A stretch of 64,000 nucleotides of DNA from assembly GCF_016862795.1 (NCBI RefSeq), contig NZ_BONQ01000128.1, positions 62,001 through 126,000 of the forward strand. Direction: 5' to 3'. A program made the translations under genes and the position numbers. The stretch is from Dactylosporangium siamense. Lineage in GTDB: Bacteria > Actinomycetota > Actinomycetes > Mycobacteriales > Micromonosporaceae. This document shows positions 17,652 through 25,419 of the stretch, in pieces (position 1 is the stretch's first letter; every line of letters begins with the position of its first letter). The notes below the pieces were generated by a model. That model was given only the letters and a program-made list of their open reading frames with translations. It did no database searches and was not told where the DNA came from.

Positions 17652-19499
17652 TCAGGTCTGGTCCGCCGCGAAGGACGCGACCCAGGACAGCGACGAGTTC
17701 CAGTTGATGGTCAGCTCGTTCGTCGACCACGACTTGATGTCGTCGATGTAGCACAGCTGCGGCTTGCAGCCCTTCAGCGCCGCCGAGGCGACCTCGTCCT
17801 GCAGCGAGGAGTTGGGGCCACCGGCGAGGGTGCCGCGCGGCGGGTTCGGCAGCTTCGGGTCGAGCTGGCGGGCGTACCAGCGGCTGTGCTGGTTCTTCGA
17901 CGCCTTCTCGCCGTAGCCGGTCACGTAGGACTGGTTGAGCGCGTTGCGGCCGAAGATGTAGTCCATGCCGGACAGGACGCCGTCACGGTACTTCTGCTCA
18001 CCGGTCAGGTCGAACGCGGTGCCGACGACGGCGAGGTTGTTGAGCATCTGGCTGTTGGACGCCCAGTCGTAGCCGCCGTTGGGCGCGTACGCCTGGCCGT
18101 ACGCCTGCGAGTTCAGCGTGGCGAGGTGCTTGTCCGCGCCGGCGACGACGCTCGCGCGGACCCGCTCACGGTCGGGCAGCTTGTTGTCGACGGCGGCGAG
18201 GTCGAGCCGGCCGAGGGCACCCACGGCCCGCCAGTCGAAGGCGTTGGCGAAGACGTCGGACTTGTGCACCGGCGAGGCGGTGACGAAGTCGGCGAATTTC
18301 TTCTCGCCGGTGGTGATGTACAGCTCCGCCGCGGCCCAGTAGAACTCGTCGTCGACGTCGGTGTCGCCGTATGCGCCGCCGCCGACGCCGTCGGAGTCGG
18401 GCGCGTACATCTTCGGGTTGGCCTGCGCGGCCGCGAACGCCGTGCGGGCCACGGTCAGCAGCTTCTCGGCGTAGGCCTTGTCGTACACCTCGAACACCCG
18501 GGAACCCTGAGCGGCCGCGGCGGCGAGGTTGAGGGTCGCGGCCGTCGACGGCGGCTTGAGGAACCGCTGCTGGGTGTCGGCTGCGGGGTCCATCGGCAGC
18601 CCCGTCCAGCCGGCGTCGTGGATCTTGTGGTGGGCCATGCCGGCGAGCTTCTGGCCGGCCGGGACCTGCATCTTGGTGAGGAAGTCGAGCTCCCAGCGGG
18701 CCTCGTCGAGCACGTCCGGGATCTTGTTGCCGGCCTCGGGCTGGCGCAGCGTGCGCGCCTTCGACGCCTGCGGGGACCGCTCGTAGGAGCTCATCAGCTG
18801 CGCGACGGAGATGCCGCCGTTGACGACGTACTTGCCGTGGTCGCCGGCGTCATACCAACCGCCCGTGACATCGAGGGAGTAGTCGCAGGTGCCGGGCTGG
18901 CACGGAACCTTGCTGTCGCCGCCGTTGGGGCTGTCTGCGGTGTGACCGGCGGCGCGGCCGTAGCCGGGGGCGATCTTGTCGTCGATGGCGATGCCGCTGC
19001 GCTGCGGGTAGTAGAACGACATCGCGTCGATCGCGAGCTGGCGGTAGGCCTTCGGGTCGAGGTCGAAGGGCAGGCTCGCCTTGCCGTCGACCTCGAGGGT
19101 GTACGTGCTGCCACTACCCTTGTAGTCGCTGAAGTCGATCGTGTGCGTGCCCTGGCCGGAGCTGGGGTCCATGCCGTGCGGCGTGGTCTCGCCGGAGGCG
19201 ACCACCGTGCCGGCCTTGTCCTTGAGCTGCCACGCCAGCGGGGTGCTCGCGTCGCTGATGACGGTGGCCCGCTTCGGCCCGTCCGGCAGGTAGCCGACCT
19301 GGTTGACCCGCACGGGGGTGTCCGGGATGTGGTCCGGGGTCGCGGGGAACGCGTAGGCGGCATCGGCGCCGCCGGATCCGACGCCCGGAAGGCCGCCGTC
19401 CTTCGTGGCGAACGCGATCGGCAGGGCGATGGCGGGGACCGCCACAATCGCCGCGACGGCAGCGAGTTTGGCCTTGTTGGACAGGTTCGGCAGACGCAC
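17652..19499 (-). CDS. Secreted glycoside hydrolase family 9 endoglucanase
   Basis: 615 residues. A twin hydrophobic signal/anchor segment occupies residues 10-32 ([20 protein letters not shown]). Residues about 60-150 are the CelD_N Ig-like domain ([18 protein letters not shown]), and the GH9 (alpha/alpha)6 barrel follows with [13 protein letters not shown] carrying the catalytic aspartates, then NQHSRWYA and the general-acid Glu in [10 protein letters not shown] near the end. The protein should cut cellulose or related beta-1,4-glucans outside the cell. No carbohydrate-binding module is attached. GTG 19499 has GAAGGAG about 7 nt upstream. It stands alone, convergent with the Rsm22 gene. Confidence 0.93.
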   Translation of the reverse strand: MRLPNLSNKAKLAAVAAIVAVPAIALPIAFATKDGGLPGVGSGGADAAYAFPATPDHIPDTPVRVNQVGYLPDGPKRATVISDASTPLAWQLKDKAGTVVASGETTPHGMDPSSGQGTHTIDFSDYKGSGSTYTLEVDGKASLPFDLDPKAYRQLAIDAMSFYYPQRSGIAIDDKIAPGYGRAAGHTADSPNGGDSKVPCQPGTCDYSLDVTGGWYDAGDHGKYVVNGGISVAQLMSSYERSPQASKARTLRQPEAGNKIPDVLDEARWELDFLTKMQVPAGQKLAGMAHHKIHDAGWTGLPMDPAADTQQRFLKPPSTAATLNLAAAAAQGSRVFEVYDKAYAEKLLTVARTAFAAAQANPKMYAPDSDGVGGGAYGDTDVDDEFYWAAAELYITTGEKKFADFVTASPVHKSDVFANAFDWRAVGALGRLDLAAVDNKLPDRERVRASVVAGADKHLATLNSQAYGQAYAPNGGYDWASNSQMLNNLAVVGTAFDLTGEQKYRDGVLSGMDYIFGRNALNQSYVTGYGEKASKNQHSRWYARQLDPKLPNPPRGTLAGGPNSSLQDEVASAALKGCKPQLCYIDDIKSWSTNELTINWNSSLSWVASFAADQT

Positions 19500-19770
19500 C
19501 GGCTCTCCTTCTCGGTCGGTTACAGAGCGCGCGCCACCGTCATCCCAAGGGGAGAAATGGGGTGATCAGCGGCGTGTCCGGGCGAACCTACAGAGCGCCG
19601 TATTGGCGGAAACGGACAAAAGGGCCGTGCTGTGACCTGGACCACAATGAGCACCGGCGGTTGGCACATTTACTCGTACAAGCGCATGAGACGAAATGCT
19701 GAGCCGCAGCTCAGAGGCTCTACAAGGCGTGTATACACACTAGGTATACACATGGTGTAGAGTCGCCCGC
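19500..19770. promoter_or_regulatory. Divergent control region between GH9 and the PadR-ABC operon
   Basis: 271 bp without a gene. Near the PadR side lies a probable PadR operator: the palindrome GTGTATACAC (19729-19738) and a second copy GGTATACACA (19743-19752), GTATAC centres 13 bp apart. Further upstream CTGAGC-CGCA-GCTCAG (19699-19714) is a perfect inverted repeat. TAGAGT at 19758-19763 stands 7 nt before the PadR ATG and is the likely -10. No CebR-type box (TGGGAGCGCTCCCA) was seen for the cellulase. Confidence 0.6.
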
Positions 19771-20295
19771 ATGTCCATCGGTCAAGCGTTTCTGGGGCTG
19801 CTCGAGTCCCAGCCCCGCCACGGTTACGACCTGAAGCGGGCCTACGACGAGCGGTTCGGCAGCGACCGCCCCCTCGCGTACGGCCAGGTCTACTCGACCC
19901 TGTCCCGGCTGCTGAAGCACGGCCTGGTCACGGTTGACGGTGTCGAGCCGGGCGAGGGCCCGGACCGCAAGCGCTACGCGATCACCCCCGCCGGCGTCGC
20001 CGACGTCGAGCAGTGGTTGCAGCAGCCGGAGAAGCCGGAGCCGTACCTGCAGAACACCCTCTACACGAAGGTGGTCCTGGCGCTGCTGACCGGCCGGCCC
20101 GCGGCGGAGCTGCTGGACACCCAGCGGGCCGAGCACCTGCGCCTGATGCGCGAGCTGACCCGGCGCAAGACCGGCGGCGACCTCGCCGACCAGCTGATCT
20201 GCGACCACGCCCTGTTCCACCTGGAGGCCGACCTGCGCTGGCTCGAGCTCACCGCGGCCCGCCTCACCGAGCTCGCCGGGAAGGTGCGCGGATGA
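19771..20295 (+). CDS. PadR-family transcriptional regulator
   Basis: 174 residues. The N-terminal wHTH reads LGLLESQPRHGYDLKRAYDERF, then LAYGQVYSTLSRLLKHGLV and a wing DRKRYAITPAG, the standard PadR pattern. The C-terminal 80 residues form the helical dimerisation part. It probably represses its own operon from the two GTATAC palindromes upstream and is released by a drug or cell-wall stress ligand. The stop overlaps the ABC ATPase start (ATGATG). Start ATG 19771, probably leaderless. Confidence 0.92.
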   Translation: MSIGQAFLGLLESQPRHGYDLKRAYDERFGSDRPLAYGQVYSTLSRLLKHGLVTVDGVEPGEGPDRKRYAITPAGVADVEQWLQQPEKPEPYLQNTLYTKVVLALLTGRPAAELLDTQRAEHLRLMRELTRRKTGGDLADQLICDHALFHLEADLRWLELTAARLTELAGKVRG

Positions 20296-20963
20296 TGCTC
20301 TCGGCCGTCGAACTGACGAAGTCGTTCGGATCCACCCAGGCGCTGTCCGGTGCGTCCATGTCCATCGCCGCCGGGGAGATCGTCGCCGTCATGGGACCGT
20401 CCGGGTCCGGCAAGTCGACGCTGCTGCACTGCCTCGCCGGGATCATCCGTCCCGACGCCGGCCAGGTCCTCTACCGCGACCAGGAGCTGTCCGCCATGTC
20501 CGACGGGCAGCGCAGCGCGCTGCGGCGCGGCGAGTTCGGGTTCGTGTTCCAGTTCGGCCAGCTCGTGCCGGAGCTGACCTGCCTGGAGAACGTGGCGCTG
20601 CCGCTGCGCCTGGACGGGCACCGGCGCAAGGACGCCCAGCGGCGGGCCGCCGAGTGGCTGGACCGTCTCGAGATCACCGACGTGGCGGGCAAGCGGCCCG
20701 GCGAGGTCTCCGGCGGGCAGGGCCAGCGGGTCGCCGTCGCCCGGGCCCTCGTCACCGGGGCGCGGGTCGTCTTCGCCGACGAGCCGACCGGCGCGCTGGA
20801 CTCCCTCAACGGCGAGCGGGTCATGCGGCTGTTCACCGACGCCGCCCGCACCAGCGGCGCCGCCGTGGTCCTGGTGACGCACGAGGCCCGGGTCGCCGCG
20901 TACGCCGACCGCGAGATCGTGGTCCGCGACGGTAAGGCCCTCGACCTGGCCCGGCACGCATGA
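20292..20963 (+). CDS. ABC transporter ATP-binding protein, LolD/MacB type
   Basis: 223 residues. Walker A GPSGSGKST is at about 36-44, the Q-loop follows in FVFQFGQLVPEL, the signature is SGGQGQRVAVARAL and Walker B VVFADEPTGALD, with the H-loop in VLVTHEARV. This is the MacB/LolD/FtsE class that pairs with FtsX-like permeases and works by mechanotransmission rather than by transport through the membrane. It overlaps PadR upstream and the permease downstream (ATGA at both ends), so the three are one operon. Confidence 0.94.
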   Translation: MMLSAVELTKSFGSTQALSGASMSIAAGEIVAVMGPSGSGKSTLLHCLAGIIRPDAGQVLYRDQELSAMSDGQRSALRRGEFGFVFQFGQLVPELTCLENVALPLRLDGHRRKDAQRRAAEWLDRLEITDVAGKRPGEVSGGQGQRVAVARALVTGARVVFADEPTGALDSLNGERVMRLFTDAARTSGAAVVLVTHEARVAAYADREIVVRDGKALDLARHA

Positions 20964-23317
20964 CGGCCCCTCTTAGCGGGGTCGGCCGGCCGGCCCCGGC
21001 GGCCGGGCCGGTGCACACCGGACGGCTGCGGCGGTGGGCCGCGGAGGTCGGCCTCGGTGCCCGGCTCGCGCTCACCGGCGGCCGCGAAGGGCTCCTGCGC
21101 ACCGCCCTCACCGCGATCGGCGTCGGGCTCGGCGTCGCCGTGCTGCTGCTGTCGGTGTCCGTGCCGGCGATGCTCGACGCGCGCTCGTCCCGCACCGCCG
21201 CCCGCGACGACGACCGCTACGGCTCCGACAAGATCACGCCCGGGGACACCACCGTGCTGACCCTGAACATCGGCACCTCGTATCACGGCCGCAGCGTCCG
21301 GGGCAGGCTCGTGCGACCCGACGGCGCCCACCCGGTGCTGCCACCCGGCGTGCGGTCCCTGCCGGCGCCGGGCACCATGCTGGTCTCCCCCGCCCTGCGC
21401 GACCTGCTCGCCTCCCGCGACGGCGCCCTGCTGCGCGACCGCATGCCGGGCACGGTCGGCGGCACCATCGGCAAGGCCGGCCTGTCGGGCCCCAACGAGC
21501 TGGTCTACTACGCGGTCCGCGGCGACCTGGCCTTCGGCCAGCCCCAGGTCCAGCGCATCGACGGCTACGGCAGCCACAGCCCGCACGAGCCGCTCGACCC
21601 GTTCCTGCTCATGCTCGTCATCGTCATCTTCGTCGTGCTGCTCATGCCGGTCGCCATGTTCGTCGCCGCCGCGACCCGCTTCGGCGGCGAGCAACGCGAC
21701 CGGCGCCTGGCCGCGGTCCGGCTCGTCGGCGCGGACGGCGGCATGACCCGCCGCATCGCCGCCGGTGAGGCCGTCGTCAGCGCCACCCTCGGCCTGCTCG
21801 TCGGCGGGGTCGTCTTCCTCGTCGGCCGCCCGTTCGTGGAGTTCTTCGAGGTCGCCCAGCTCAGCGTGTACGGCACCGACCTGCGCCCGCCGCTGCCGCT
21901 GCTCGCCCTGCTGATCGTGTCCGTGCCCCTCGCGGCCCTGGCGATGAGCCTCGTCGCACTGCGCCGGGTCGTGGTCGAACCCCTCGGCGTGGTGCGCCGC
22001 GCCACCGCCCGCACCCACCGGCGCCTGTGGTGGCGCCTGCTCACCCCGGTCGCCGGCGGCGCGCTGCTCGCCCCGCTCACCGGCAGCCGCGGCGACTTCA
22101 ACCAGTGGCAGGCCGTCGCCGGCGTGTCGCTGGTCCTGCTCGGCGTCGCGCTGCTGCTGCCGTGGGTGTTCGACCGGATCGTCGGCCGGCTCGGCGGCGG
22201 TGGCGCGCTGTCGTGGCAGATGGCCGTGCGCCGCCTGCAGCTGTCCGGCGGCAGCTCGGTGCGCGCGGTGGGCGCGATCGCGGTCGCCGCGGCCGGCACG
22301 ATCGCGTTGCAGATGCTGTTCTCCGCCGCCGACGCCACCTACACCAGGGACGCCCACCTGGACCCGGGGCGGGCCCAGTCATACACGGTCGTCAAGGTGT
22401 CGGCGCTGGCGACCGCCACCGACAGCGGCGCGCTCGACGCGAAACTGCGCACCGGTGGGGTGACGTCGGTCAACACGTTCCGGCGCGACTCCGCCCACTT
22501 CGGCGCGAGCGGCTTCGCCACCATGTGGATCGGTGACTGCGCGGTGCTGCGCGAGCTCGCCGAGCTGGACCGGTGCGCCGACGGCGACGTGTTCGTGTTC
22601 GAGCATCCCGACCTCGCCGAACTGCCCGGCCAGACCGTCGTCATGGGCGACTCCGACCCCGACACCGAACGGCCGCACACGGAGTGGACGGTGCCGGCGA
22701 CGGCCCGGCCCGCCAAGGCGCTGCCAGGCCCCTACGGCGACGTCACCGGCGTGCTCGTCACCACCGGCGCCGCGCCGCCCGCCGAGCCCGCCCCCACGTT
22801 CGTCTCCTACGTCCACCTCGCCCCCGGCGACGAGGACGCCCCGGAACGGCTGCTCAACGCCGCCATGGCCATCAGCCCCACGATGGACGTCACGATCCAG
22901 CGGTCGCAGGTCCGGGACAGCACCTTCGCGAGCATCCGCCGCGGCCTGTTCGCCGGCGCCGCCGTCACCCTGCTGCTCGTCGGCCTGAGCCTGCTCGTCG
23001 GCACCCTCGAGCAGCTCCGCGAGCGGCGCCGCACCCTGGCCGCCCTGGTCGCCTTCGGCGCCCGCCGCTCCACCATGGGCTGGTCGATCCTCTGGCAGAC
23101 CCTGGTGCCCGTCGTCCTCGGCCTGGTCCTCGCGGCCGCGCTCGGCCTCGGCCTCGGCGCCCTTCTCCTGGCCACCGTCAACGTGCCCTTCCACGCCGAC
23201 GTGTCCGGCATCGCCATCGTCAGCGGCATCGCCGCCGGCGTCGTCCTGCTCGTCACCACCGCCAGCCTCCCGGCCCTGTGGCGGCTGATGCGCCCGGACG
23301 GGCTGCGCTTCGAGTAG
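20960..23317 (+). CDS. FtsX-like ABC transporter permease
   Basis: 785 residues. One TM helix at about 45-65 is followed by an extracytoplasmic domain, then three helices (about 210-235, 265-290, 310-335), a second half with helices near 355-395 and 430-450, another outer domain of about 180 residues, and three C-terminal helices. Two FtsX modules in one chain fit the MacB-like exporters of actinomycetes. Partner of the ATPase with which it overlaps. Cargo unknown; antimicrobial peptides or lipids are common for PadR-controlled systems. A strong hairpin lies 13 bp after its stop. Confidence 0.9.
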   Translation: MTAPLSGVGRPAPAAGPVHTGRLRRWAAEVGLGARLALTGGREGLLRTALTAIGVGLGVAVLLLSVSVPAMLDARSSRTAARDDDRYGSDKITPGDTTVLTLNIGTSYHGRSVRGRLVRPDGAHPVLPPGVRSLPAPGTMLVSPALRDLLASRDGALLRDRMPGTVGGTIGKAGLSGPNELVYYAVRGDLAFGQPQVQRIDGYGSHSPHEPLDPFLLMLVIVIFVVLLMPVAMFVAAATRFGGEQRDRRLAAVRLVGADGGMTRRIAAGEAVVSATLGLLVGGVVFLVGRPFVEFFEVAQLSVYGTDLRPPLPLLALLIVSVPLAALAMSLVALRRVVVEPLGVVRRATARTHRRLWWRLLTPVAGGALLAPLTGSRGDFNQWQAVAGVSLVLLGVALLLPWVFDRIVGRLGGGGALSWQMAVRRLQLSGGSSVRAVGAIAVAAAGTIALQMLFSAADATYTRDAHLDPGRAQSYTVVKVSALATATDSGALDAKLRTGGVTSVNTFRRDSAHFGASGFATMWIGDCAVLRELAELDRCADGDVFVFEHPDLAELPGQTVVMGDSDPDTERPHTEWTVPATARPAKALPGPYGDVTGVLVTTGAAPPAEPAPTFVSYVHLAPGDEDAPERLLNAAMAISPTMDVTIQRSQVRDSTFASIRRGLFAGAAVTLLLVGLSLLVGTLEQLRERRRTLAALVAFGARRSTMGWSILWQTLVPVVLGLVLAAALGLGLGALLLATVNVPFHADVSGIAIVSGIAAGVVLLVTTASLPALWRLMRPDGLRFE

Positions 23318-23330
23318 CTACGGCCGCATT

Positions 23331-23360
23331 CGGCCGCGACCCCGACCGGGGCCGCGGCCG
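23331..23360 (+). terminator. Hairpin terminator of the PadR-ABC operon
   Basis: A 13-bp stem with one mismatch, CGGCCGCGACCCC against GGGGCCGCGGCCG, around a 4-base loop. It starts 13 bp after the permease stop. Confidence 0.7.
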
Positions 23361-23479
23361 TCTGTCGTTGACAGGTCTACGAGACCGCGATCTTCGCCGG
23401 CCTCACTGTCCTGCTCGCCGGCGTCAGCTGCTGGCGTGTCCGCCACCTCAGCTGAACGTTTTCTGTCGTACCCCCGGGC

Positions 23480-23485
23480 TACGGT
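23480..23485 (+). promoter_or_regulatory. Candidate -10 element (TACGGT) before the DUF4240 gene
   Basis: TACGGT ends 7 nt before GTG 23493 and no Shine-Dalgarno is present, fitting a leaderless transcript. Confidence 0.4.
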
Positions 23486-23492
23486 CTCGGGT

Positions 23493-24056
23493 GTGGAGAC
23501 GCTGGAGTGGTGGGACCTGATCGAGTCGGCGCGCTCGGCCTGCGGCGAGCGTGCCGGCGACCGTGACCCGGCGGACGACCCGCTGCCGGACGCGGTCCTG
23601 GACCGGGTGGCGGCCCTGCCCCCGGAGGAGATCATCGGGTTCGCCCGGCACTTCTCCACCGTCTTCGACGCCGCATACCTGGCCCCGTTATGGGCGGCCG
23701 CCTATCTCATCGAGGGTGGCTGCGGCGACGACGGCTTCATGGACTTCCGCTCGGGGCTGATGCTGCAGGGGCGGGCCGCGTTCGACGGTGCGGTCGCGGA
23801 TCCGGATTCGCTCGCGGACCTGCCGGTGGTGCGTCGCATGGCCACCACCGGCAAGGGTTGGCTCGGCTGTGAGGAGATGCTGTATCTGGCCCGCAACGCC
23901 TATGTGCGCCGGACCGGTTCGGGGGATGACTTCGACGCGGCGTTCGACGGCCCGGTGGAGCGCCCGGCACCCGCCCGCGGCGACCGCTGGGACGTCGAGG
24001 ACGACTCGGAGATGCGCAGGCGGCTGCCCCGGTTGGCGGCGCTGTTCCTGACATGA
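23493..24056 (+). CDS. DUF4240-domain protein
   Basis: 187 residues from GTG 23493. The start VETLEWWDLIESAR and the middle FARHFSTVFDAAYLAPLWAA, ..GCGDDGFMDFRSGLMLQG, then LGCEEMLYLARNAYV are typical of DUF4240, a soluble helical family widespread in actinomycetes and sometimes found near polymorphic toxin/immunity genes. No catalytic residues are known. The family starts at this WW motif, which together with TACGGT 7 nt upstream argues against the longer ATG at 23436. No operon partner. Confidence 0.85.
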   Translation: METLEWWDLIESARSACGERAGDRDPADDPLPDAVLDRVAALPPEEIIGFARHFSTVFDAAYLAPLWAAAYLIEGGCGDDGFMDFRSGLMLQGRAAFDGAVADPDSLADLPVVRRMATTGKGWLGCEEMLYLARNAYVRRTGSGDDFDAAFDGPVERPAPARGDRWDVEDDSEMRRRLPRLAALFLT

Positions 24057-24350
24057 CGTGGGCCGGTGATCGAACGCCCGGGCCAGCATCTGGGCATCGA
24101 TCCGACGCAGGGACCGCGGGTCGGCGACGAGCTCGGAGGCCGCCCGGGCCCACGGCTGCACGACCTCGATGTCCCAGACCTGGCGCACGGTGAATCCGTC
24201 GCTGGAGCGGTGTTTGCGATCTGCGCCGGGGGCGGCCGCCGGTCAGCGTCACCGCCACACCCGACCGGCGATCACGGCGGCCGGCAGCGCGAGCGGCACC
24301 CCGACGACGGACGCCGCGGCGATGGCGCCATCCGCGCGGCTACCAGCGTG
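24057..24350 (-). pseudogene. Coding-like remnants on the minus strand
   Basis: The 439 bp between the DUF4240 and kinase genes has no intact gene on the plus strand. On the minus strand two short frames have near-saturated GC at third positions. One is a hydrophobic end (IAAASVVGVPLALPAAVIAG then RVWR and a stop at 24249). The other, just downstream in a different frame, reads SDGFTVRQVWDIEVVQPWAR and continues to about 24060, where the codon bias collapses. They look like pieces of decayed genes; no family was recognised. The boundaries are rough. Confidence 0.3.
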
Positions 24351-24495
24351 GGAAGGGACACTGCCAGCGGGAACCAACCCGGACGGCACCGCAGTCATGG
24401 GGAGCGGGCCACACGGTCCGCCGCTGTGTGGGCGAATAGCTGAGGGGCATGACGACCAAAGGCACGCGAACCGCAACCGGCGGAGGCACGAACAG

Positions 24496-25383
24496 ATGCG
24501 ATGGACCCGCTCACTGGCGGCACCCGAAGGAATCGCCGCCCTCGTCGCGGCCCGCTGCGGCATCGCCGTCACCGGCTGCGAGCTGGTCCGTTCGCTGACG
24601 AACGACGTGTACCGGGTCGAGGCCGACGGCCGGGCCTATGCGTGCAAGGTGTACGCCACCGGGAGCCGGCACGTCGCGTGGGAGCAGGACCTCGCGGCGC
24701 ACCTCGCCGCGGCCGGGGTCACCGCCGCCGCACCGGTGCCGCTCGACGACGGCACGCTCGTCGGCACCGTCGACGCGCCGGAAGGGGCGCGGCCGTTCAC
24801 GGTCACGGTGTGGGCGGCGGGTGAGAAGCCGAGGCCGCCGTGGACCGGTGCGCTCTTCCACCGGTACGGCACCGCCCTCGCCCGGTTCCATCTGGCCACG
24901 GACGGGTTCGTCAGCGGCAAGACGGCCCGAATCGACGATCCGACGTCCACATTGGACACCGCCCTGCGCGGCATCGCCGACCCGATGGTCCACGAGATGG
25001 CGGCGGCCGCGCGGGAGCGTCTCGCAAGGGTCGCCGCGCCCGACCGAGGGGTGCGGCACGGGGACGCCAGCCTCGACAACGTCCACCTCGACGACGACGG
25101 CGGGGTCCGGTGGCACGACTTCGACCTCGCCGCCGTGGGGTGGCGGGCCGCGGACCTGACCGGGCCGTACGGCGGGGCGCACTGGCCGGCGTTCCTCGAC
25201 GGGTACCGGACGCTGCGGCCCGTCGACCCGGATGCCGTCGTCGCACTGCGGGTCGTGGAGCTGGTGCGCAACATCGCCTGGCACCTGACGGCCAAGGTGG
25301 CCCTGCGTGGTTCCGAGTCGGTCGGTGAGGGGTGGGTCGAGCGGGAGCTGGCCAGCCTGCGCGACCTGCGGGACCAGCTGTAG
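24496..25383 (+). CDS. APH-family phosphotransferase
   Basis: 295 residues. It has the aminoglycoside/choline kinase fold: a small N-lobe with DVYRVEADGRAYACKVY (ATP-binding Lys), the catalytic Brenner motif RHGDASLDNVHLD near residue 190 and the metal-binding WHDFDLAAVGWR about 20 residues later. Such proteins phosphorylate aminoglycosides, macrolides, homoserine or other small alcohols; there is nothing to tell which. GGAGG stands 9 nt before ATG 24496. The gene is monocistronic and ends in a shared bidirectional hairpin. Confidence 0.87.
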   Translation: MRWTRSLAAPEGIAALVAARCGIAVTGCELVRSLTNDVYRVEADGRAYACKVYATGSRHVAWEQDLAAHLAAAGVTAAAPVPLDDGTLVGTVDAPEGARPFTVTVWAAGEKPRPPWTGALFHRYGTALARFHLATDGFVSGKTARIDDPTSTLDTALRGIADPMVHEMAAAARERLARVAAPDRGVRHGDASLDNVHLDDDGGVRWHDFDLAAVGWRAADLTGPYGGAHWPAFLDGYRTLRPVDPDAVVALRVVELVRNIAWHLTAKVALRGSESVGEGWVERELASLRDLRDQL

Positions 25384-25407
25384 GCGGCGGCAGCCCCGCC
25401 GCCTACA
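25379..25407. terminator. Bidirectional hairpin between kinase and GH74 genes
   Basis: A perfect 12-bp stem, TGTAGGCGGCGG with CCGCCGCCTACA, encloses CAGCC. It overlaps the kinase stop codon and lies 12 bp beyond the convergent GH74 stop. Confidence 0.7.
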
Positions 25408-25419
25408 GCGCTCAGCCCG

